From: Streptomyces sp. SKN60
GTDB lineage: Bacteria > Actinomycetota > Actinomycetes > Streptomycetales > Streptomycetaceae
Length of the DNA stretch: 64,000 bases
Assembly: GCF_026236535.1 (NCBI RefSeq)
Contig: NZ_JAHTMW010000004.1
Span: 124,001-188,000, forward strand
Direction of reading: 5' to 3'
Shown: one piece after another, positions 59,369 to 64,000 of the stretch
Layout of the letters: the number at the start of each line of letters is the position of its first letter
Position numbering within the stretch: the stretch's first letter is position 1
Notes under the pieces: model-generated
What the model saw: the letters and a program-made list of their open reading frames with translations, nothing else
Databases searched by the model: none
What the model was told of the DNA's origin: nothing
Program-made: the position numbers and the translations under genes

Positions 59369-59382
59369 GAGCAGCCAGGCCC

Positions 59383-59805
59383 ATGATCCGGTTGACCGTC
59401 CCGGCCGGCGCCCTCACCCCCGAGGGCCGCACCACCGTCCAGCGCGAGCTCGCGGCCGTACTGCTGCGCTGGGAGGGCGCGCCGGACACCGCGTTCTTCC
59501 GCGCCCAGGCCTGGAGCTACCTCGTCGAGCTGCCCGCGGACGCCCAGACCACCGCCGAGGACGACGCCCCCCGCTTCCTGGTCGAGGTGACGGTGCCGCA
59601 GGGCGCGCTCTCCGAGCGGCGCAAGGCCGGCCTGGTCCAGGACGCGACGCGGACCGTCCTGTCGGCCGCCGGACTCGACCCGGCCGAGGCCCTGCGCGTC
59701 TGGGTGCTGGTGCACGAGCAGCCGGACGGCACCTGGGGCGCGGGCGGCTCCGTCGTCCGTTACGCCGACCTGGTCGCCCTGGCCAAGGGACCGGCCGATG
59801 CGTGA
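59383..59805 (+). CDS. Tautomerase-superfamily-like protein 2
   Basis: A 140-residue soluble protein, MIRLTVPAGALTPEGRTTVQRELAAVLLRWEGAPDTAFFRAQAWSYLVEL, with a second half (VEVTVPQGALSERRKAGLVQDATRTVLSAAGLDPAEALRVWVLVHEQPDGTWG) that repeats the same pattern; hence a fused double tautomerase fold. The usual Pro1 is replaced by Ile, so ordinary catalysis is doubtful. Preceded by operator copy four and AGGAG. It is followed by the ADH remnant with an 8-base overlap (59798-59805). Confidence 0.65.
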   Translation: MIRLTVPAGALTPEGRTTVQRELAAVLLRWEGAPDTAFFRAQAWSYLVELPADAQTTAEDDAPRFLVEVTVPQGALSERRKAGLVQDATRTVLSAAGLDPAEALRVWVLVHEQPDGTWGAGGSVVRYADLVALAKGPADA

Positions 59806-60010
59806 ACTGACGTATGTCGCCCGCCGCACGGTCGCATGGCGCGAGGCCCCGGACCCCGTCGTGCGGTCGGCCGGGGAGGCGATCGTCGCACCGGTCGCCG
59901 CCACCGGCACCGTCGCCCCCGAGCGGGTCGTCTCCCACGTCCTCGACTGGGACGACCTGCCGGACGCGCTGCCGGAGAAGCATCTGAAGCCGGTCCTTCG
60001 TCCGGCCCGA
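59798..60010 (+). pseudogene. Zinc alcohol dehydrogenase-like gene with large internal deletion
   Basis: The first 37 codons (MRELTYVARRTVAWREAPDPVV through VAATG) match the N-terminus of MDR-type zinc dehydrogenases, and the next 32 codons (TVAPERVVSHVLDWDDLPDALPEKHLKPVL) match the C-terminus, both in the same frame. About 250-300 residues containing the zinc and NAD sites are gone. The frame runs on into junk until 60217. Overlap of its start with the tautomerase stop shows that it was once an intact member of this operon. Confidence 0.8.
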
Positions 60011-60073
60011 CGCGTGACCGGCGCACTGAGGGTTCAGGGGGCTTCCGTTCGACGGGCGTTCACGTGGCAACCG

Positions 60074-60104
60074 GGCCGTTGCCGACCGCCGTTCGGCAAC
60101 GGCC
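60074..60104. terminator. 12-bp stem hairpin upstream of lamin-tail gene
   Basis: GGCCGTTGCCGA (60074-60085) and its complement TCGGCAACGGCC (60093-60104) flank a 7-base loop. It lies after the ADH remnant and about 50 bases before the next gene, so it could terminate the tautomerase operon; a leader role is possible. Confidence 0.7.
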
Positions 60105-60156
60105 GGGACCCTCGTCTCGCCCAGTCAGCACTCCCCTGCCTCCCAGGACGGACACC

Positions 60157-61590
60157 GTGCCCGAAGTACGCGCTCCCCGAGGGCGTCGTCGACGCGCCCC
60201 GCTCCGCGTCGCCGTAGCCGGCGCCACCATGGCCGCCGCCGCGGCCCTGCTCACGCCCGTGGCCCAGGCGGCCCCGGCGGACGACATCCGCATCAACGAA
60301 GTGGTGACGACCGGCGGTGTCGACGACTCGGTCGAGCTGTTCAACAAGGGCACGGCCGCCGTGGACATCTCGGGCTGGATCCTGAAGGACGACAACAACA
60401 GCTCGAAGTTCACCGTGCCGTCCGGGACGACGCTCGCCCCGGGGGCGGTCCGCGCGTTCGACGTGTCGGGGTCGTTCGGTCTCGGTTCCGGCGACAAGGC
60501 CCGCCTGTATCTTCCGGGCGGCTCCACCCTGGTCGACAGCTTCTCCTGGAGCAGCCACTCCGCCCCGTCCTGGTCGCGCTGCCCCGACGGCACCGGCGCC
60601 TTCGTGAACGGGGCCACCCTGACGCTCGGTGCGCTCAACGACTGCGGTTCCGGCGGCGGCGGTACGGGTGCGGTGGCCTGGCCCGGCGGCAGCACGGTGG
60701 CGACGGCCGACGGCTCCAACGTCTTCGGCCCGGACCTCAGCGGCCTGTACGAGGAGGGCTCCGTGCTGTGGGGCGCCCAGAACTCCGGCAAGCTGTGGCG
60801 GCTCGTCCGTGACGGCTCCGGCGGCTGGAGGCCCGACACCGCGAACGGCTGGACCTCCGGCAAGACCCTGCGCTACCCCGGCGGCAGCGGCTCCCCCGAC
60901 AGCGAGGCCGTCACCCTGACCTCCGGCGGCGCCGCGGGCGGCGCGTACGTCGCCACCGAGCGCAACGGCGACGCGTCCGGCACCAGCTGGCTGTCCGTCC
61001 TCCGTTACGAGGTCGGCTCCGGCACCGGCACGACGCTGACCGCCACGAAGGAGTGGAACCTGACCGCCGGTCTGCCGGCCGTGGGCTCCAACGCCGGCTT
61101 CGAGGCGATCACCTGGATCCCCGACGCCACGCTCACCGCGGCGGGCTTCAAGGACGAGTCGACGGGCGCGGCCTACGACCCGGGCCGGTTCGGCGCGCAC
61201 ACCGGCGGCGTCTTCTTCCTCGGCGTCGAGGGCACCGGTTCGGTGCACGCCTACGTCCTGGAGGACGGCGGAGCCGCCACCCGGGTCGCCACCTTCAGCA
61301 GCGGCTTGTCCGGTGTGATGGAGCTCCAGTGGGAGGCGCAGGCCGCACGCCTGTGGCTGGTCTGCGACGACACCTGCTCCGGCCAGCACCGCACCATGAA
61401 GATCGGCACCGGCGGCACCTTCGGCCCGGCCGCCGTCTACAACCGCCCGGCCGGCATGTCCAACCTGAACAACGAGGGCTTCACGCTCGCCGCCGCCGAC
61501 GAGTGCGCCGGCGGCACCAAGCCGGTCTACTGGGCCGACGACGGCAACACCGGCGGCCACGCGATCCGCCGGGGCACCGTCAGCTGCTGA
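60157..61590 (+). CDS. Secreted lamin-tail domain protein
   Basis: A 477-residue exported protein. Signal peptide: Arg-rich n-region (RAPRGRRRRAPLRVAVAG) then a hydrophobic core ending VAQAAPADD (about residue 42). A lamin-tail (LTD) domain follows (about 45-160): IRINEVVTTGGVDDSVELFNKGTAAVDISGWILKDD, SGTTLAPGAVRAFDVSG. A C-terminal beta-propeller-like esterase/phytase-type region comes next (GSNAGFEAITWIPDATLT, LQWEAQAARLWLVCDDTC). The GTG at 60157 has AGGACGG upstream. Surface role unknown. Confidence 0.8.
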   Translation: MPEVRAPRGRRRRAPLRVAVAGATMAAAAALLTPVAQAAPADDIRINEVVTTGGVDDSVELFNKGTAAVDISGWILKDDNNSSKFTVPSGTTLAPGAVRAFDVSGSFGLGSGDKARLYLPGGSTLVDSFSWSSHSAPSWSRCPDGTGAFVNGATLTLGALNDCGSGGGGTGAVAWPGGSTVATADGSNVFGPDLSGLYEEGSVLWGAQNSGKLWRLVRDGSGGWRPDTANGWTSGKTLRYPGGSGSPDSEAVTLTSGGAAGGAYVATERNGDASGTSWLSVLRYEVGSGTGTTLTATKEWNLTAGLPAVGSNAGFEAITWIPDATLTAAGFKDESTGAAYDPGRFGAHTGGVFFLGVEGTGSVHAYVLEDGGAATRVATFSSGLSGVMELQWEAQAARLWLVCDDTCSGQHRTMKIGTGGTFGPAAVYNRPAGMSNLNNEGFTLAAADECAGGTKPVYWADDGNTGGHAIRRGTVSC

Positions 61591-61679
61591 GCCCGGACGG
61601 CTTTCAGGGTCCCCTGTAGCCGGTATATCGCGGGCGTATCGAAAATCGCATACGTGGTCACAACAGCCCCTCGTCTCCA

Positions 61680-62408
61680 ATGAGGGGTATGAACCGAAAC
61701 GCATCACCGTCGCCGACGCCGACGCCGTCGCCGGGGAGCACACGAGGGATCGTGCTCCCCGGCCTCGTCGTTCTCGCGCTGGCGGGCATCCTGTTCTTCA
61801 TGCGGGGGCCGCTCATGATGTCCGCTCCGCGGTGCCTGGCCGGGCGGTGGCACGGCTGCTACGACACGTTCAACGGTGTGGTGCTGATGACGCTGGTCGC
61901 GCTGCCGCTCTCCGGCCTGGTGGTGTGGGCGCTGGCGCGGCTGCGCCGGGCGGCGGCCGACGGCACGTCGGCGCTGCGGCTCTCGGTGGCCGAGGTGGGC
62001 ATGGTGCACGGGACGGTGCCGTTCCTGTGGCTGACGCTGATGCCGGGCGCCGGGGCCGGCGTCGTGCCCGGGCGGTTCAGTCTGGTGCCGCTGCGGGACC
62101 TGGTGACGATGGGGTCGCTCGGGATCGCCGGCAATCTGCTGGTCTTCGCGTCGCTGGGGTTCTTCGCCCCGATGCGGTTCGCGGCGCTCGCGTCCCTGCC
62201 GCGGGTCCTGGCGCTCGGGGCGGGCTGCTCGGTCCTGGTGGAGACCGCGCAGTACGTCCTGCGGCTCGACCGGGTCTCCTCCGTGGACGACGTGCTGGTC
62301 AACGCCGCCGGCGCCGGGCTCGCCGCGCTGGCCTCGCGCCGCTGGTGGCGTACGGGGGCGGGGGCGCCGTCGGACCGGTCCGGGCCCGTGCTCGTACCGG
62401 CGGGCTGA
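61680..62408 (+). CDS. VanZ-family membrane protein
   Basis: A 242-residue integral membrane protein with five or so helices. The VanZ signature is seen in RDLVTMGSLGIAGNLLVFASLGFFAPMRF and SVLVETAQYVLRLDRVSSVDDVLVNAAGAGLAALA. VanZ proteins are linked to glycopeptide tolerance in some bacteria but are common elsewhere without that. Start ATG 61680 or 61689. It is 70 bases upstream of a two-component system, which may control it; no vanHAX genes are present. Confidence 0.85.
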   Translation: MRGMNRNASPSPTPTPSPGSTRGIVLPGLVVLALAGILFFMRGPLMMSAPRCLAGRWHGCYDTFNGVVLMTLVALPLSGLVVWALARLRRAAADGTSALRLSVAEVGMVHGTVPFLWLTLMPGAGAGVVPGRFSLVPLRDLVTMGSLGIAGNLLVFASLGFFAPMRFAALASLPRVLALGAGCSVLVETAQYVLRLDRVSSVDDVLVNAAGAGLAALASRRWWRTGAGAPSDRSGPVLVPAG

Positions 62409-62478
62409 ACCGGGGCCGAGCTGGGCCGGGGCCGAGTCGCATACACCGGCGATATGTCGTGCTGATTAGGCTTCCGGC

Positions 62479-63168
62479 ATGCGTGTACTGATCGTGGAGG
62501 ACGAGCCCTATCTGGCGGAGGCCGTCCGTGACGGTCTTCGTCTGGAGGCGATCGCCGCCGACATCGCGGGCGACGGCGACGCGGCCCTGGAGCTGCTCGG
62601 CGTCAACTCCTACGACCTCGCCGTCCTCGACCGCGACATCCCCGGACCCTCGGGCGACGAGGTGGCCCGGCGGATCGTGGCCTCGGGCAGCGGCATCCCG
62701 ATCCTCATGCTCACCGCCGCCGACCGGATCGACGACAAGGCGTCCGGGTTCGCGCTCGGCGCCGACGACTACCTGACCAAGCCGTTCGAGCTGCGGGAGC
62801 TCGTCATGCGGCTGCGGGCGCTGGACCGCCGGCGCGCCTACGCCCGGCCGCCGGTCCGGGAGATCGCGGGCGTGCGGCTCGACCCGTTCCGCCGGGAGGT
62901 CTTCCGCGACGGGCGGTACGTGGCGCTCACCCGTAAGCAGTTCGCCGTCCTGGAGGTCCTCGTCGCCGCCGAGGGCGGGGTGGTCAGTTCCGAGGAGCTG
63001 CTCGAACGGGCCTGGGACGAGAACGCCGACCCCCTCACCAACGCCGTGCGGATCACCGTCTCCGCCCTGCGCAAGCGGCTCGGCGAGCCCTGGGTCATCG
63101 CGACGGTCCCGGGCGTCGGCTACCGCATCGACGCGGCCCCCGCCCGTACCGACGGTCCCCGTGCGTAG
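62479..63168 (+). CDS. OmpR-family response regulator
   Basis: A 229-residue DNA-binding response regulator. Receiver domain (1-120): MRVLIVEDEPYLAEAV with acidic pair, phosphorylatable Asp in YDLAVLDRDIPG, and Lys in TKPFELREL. The winged-helix output (130-225) has RKQFAVLEVLVAAEGGVVSSEELLERAWD and TVPGVGYRID. Overlaps the histidine kinase by eight bases (GTG of the kinase inside the last codons), implying tight coupling. Confidence 0.95.
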   Translation: MRVLIVEDEPYLAEAVRDGLRLEAIAADIAGDGDAALELLGVNSYDLAVLDRDIPGPSGDEVARRIVASGSGIPILMLTAADRIDDKASGFALGADDYLTKPFELRELVMRLRALDRRRAYARPPVREIAGVRLDPFRREVFRDGRYVALTRKQFAVLEVLVAAEGGVVSSEELLERAWDENADPLTNAVRITVSALRKRLGEPWVIATVPGVGYRIDAAPARTDGPRA

Positions 63169-64000
63169 ACGCCCCGGGCTCAGCGTCCGGCTGAAGCTGA
63201 CCCTCAGTTACGCGGGCTTCCTCGCCGTGGCCGGTGCGCTGCTCCTGGCGGTGGTGTGGGTGTTCATCCTGCGCTACGTACCCGACAAGGACCAGGGCCT
63301 GCTCGGGATCTCGCCGAACCGCTATCTCCTCGTGCACACCTTCGCCCCGGCGGCAGCGGTGGCGATGGCCTTCCTGCTCGTCTTCGGCCTCGTCGGGGGC
63401 TGGCTGCTCGCCGGCCGGATGCTCGCACCGCTCACCCGGATCACGGACGCGGCGCGCCTGGCGGGGCAGGGGTCGCTGTCCCACCGGATCCACCTTGAGG
63501 GCCGCCGGGACGAGTTCCGCGAGCTCGCCGACGCGTTCGACACGATGCTCGAAGAACTGGAGTCGCACGTCGCCGAGCAGCGGCGGTTCGCCGCGAACGC
63601 CTCGCACGAACTGCGCACCCCGCTGGCCATCACGCAGGCGCTGCTCGATGTCGCCCGCAAGGATCCCACCCATGACCCGGGCGAACTCGTCGCACGCCTG
63701 CAGGCGGTCAACGCGCGGGCGATCGGTCTCACCGAGGCGCTGCTGCTGCTCAGCCGCAGCGACCGCGGCACCTTCACCCGCGAGAGCGTCGATCTCTCCC
63801 TCGTCGCCGAGGAGGCCGCCGAGACACTGCTCCCCCTCGCCGAGCGGCGCGGGATCACCCTCGACGTCACCGGCGGACCGGCGCCCACCAGCGGCTCCGC
63901 GGAGCTTCTGCTGCGGATGGTGACGAACCTCGTCCAGAACGCCGTGGTCCACAACCTCCCGGCCGGCGGCACCGTGACGGTGCACACCGAGACGGTCCAC
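63161..64000 (+). CDS. Sensor histidine kinase (3' end outside window)
   Basis: 280 codons of a membrane sensor kinase visible; the frame is open at the right edge. GTG start at 63161, inside the response-regulator gene. Two transmembrane helices (about 14-38 and 62-84) enclose a short extracytoplasmic loop; HAMP follows (APLTRITDAARLAGQGSLSHRIHLEGRRDEFRELADAFD), then the H-box NASHELRTPLAITQALLDVARK and the start of the catalytic domain (LRMVTNLVQNAVVHNLPAGGTV, N-box). Signal sensed unknown. Confidence 0.93.
   Translation, partial: MRRRPGLSVRLKLTLSYAGFLAVAGALLLAVVWVFILRYVPDKDQGLLGISPNRYLLVHTFAPAAAVAMAFLLVFGLVGGWLLAGRMLAPLTRITDAARLAGQGSLSHRIHLEGRRDEFRELADAFDTMLEELESHVAEQRRFAANASHELRTPLAITQALLDVARKDPTHDPGELVARLQAVNARAIGLTEALLLLSRSDRGTFTRESVDLSLVAEEAAETLLPLAERRGITLDVTGGPAPTSGSAELLLRMVTNLVQNAVVHNLPAGGTVTVHTETVH

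Noticed and set aside
61635..61654. CGTAT...ATACG inverted repeat upstream of the VanZ gene as response-regulator site
   Set aside because: The arms are only five bases and the similarity to the region before the response regulator is weak.
61680..64000. Vancomycin-resistance cluster (VanZ with VanR/VanS-like pair)
   Set aside because: No vanH, vanA or vanX gene is present; VanZ-like proteins and OmpR-type pairs are common without glycopeptide resistance.
1..64000. CRISPR arrays, tRNA or rRNA genes, intact insertion sequences
   Set aside because: No spaced repeats, no tRNA-like cloverleaf sequence or transposase frame was recognised; a dedicated scan could still find a tRNA.

Overview
The window is high-GC actinobacterial DNA, almost certainly a Streptomyces chromosome. 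Evidence: very strong G/C bias at third codon positions, many GTG starts, frequent ATGA/GTGA stop-start overlaps, long antisense open frames, and characteristic families (GH27 with CBM13 neighbours, CydAB, DUF4246, DUF5709, Vms1-like, SpoIIE/GAF regulators). No rRNA, tRNA, CRISPR array or intact insertion sequence was seen. The dense, decayed accessory content suggests a chromosome arm.

Region by region. 1-3.8 kb: polysaccharide-degradation genes, namely a GH27 alpha-galactosidase (cut by the left edge), a CE1/PHB-depolymerase-type esterase with a ricin-B lectin domain, and the stump of a GH10 xylanase behind a perfect 36-bp LacI-type palindrome. 3.8-7.7 kb: a patch of small orphan genes (DUF4240, DUF4253, DUF5958) mixed with wrecks of a Fic-domain gene and an Mrr-like restriction endonuclease. 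7.8-13 kb: FAD-dependent desaturase-like oxidoreductase, cytochrome P450, small channel-like membrane protein, TrmB/LuxR-type regulator. 13-16.8 kb: a large secreted subtilisin-like protease. 17.1-26.6 kb: a gluconokinase-aldose-1-epimerase fusion, cyclase-family hydrolase, GMC oxidoreductase and glucose-1-dehydrogenase-like SDR, followed by cytochrome bd oxidase (cydAB) and a cation/proton antiporter. This layout suggests extracytoplasmic or direct glucose oxidation with a quinol sink. 26.6-34.8 kb: GH15, DUF2254, SHOCT, DUF6325-like, DUF1254, SpoIIE/GAF phosphatase, FKBP. 34.8-39.6 kb: lipid kinase, alkyl-DHAP-synthase-like FAD enzyme, TetR and glycerol-3-phosphate dehydrogenase, a candidate ether-lipid locus. 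39.7-48 kb: DUF4246, phytase-like esterase, a deletion scar joining half a LacI regulator to half a GH53 galactanase, a copper module (multicopper oxidase plus DUF6153 with a CsoR-like site), amidase, Hsp20. 48-58 kb: stress-type operon (Vms1-like, DUF5709, DUF6213-like), SRPBCC, SDR, a bacterial RhoGDI-fold protein, a complete Mrp/Mbh-like antiporter operon with only one large subunit, and a CBS protein. 58-60 kb: a TetR regulon bounded by four copies of one operator, with two tautomerase-like genes and an alcohol dehydrogenase that has lost its middle. 60-64 kb: secreted lamin-tail protein, VanZ-like protein and a two-component system whose kinase runs off the right edge.

Two themes stand out. 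First, gene decay by deletion: at least six genes are truncated, fused or frameshifted (GH10, Fic, Mrr, LacI, GH53, ADH), and several lost domains are catalytic cores. Second, stress and ion homeostasis. The best candidates for something little described are the RhoGDI-like protein coupled to an SDR, the kinase-epimerase fusion and its oxidative sugar neighbourhood, the TetR/tautomerase operator quartet, and the Mbh-ordered antiporter without an MrpA N-terminal subunit. All functional statements are from reading the sequence and from recalled family knowledge; no search was run.
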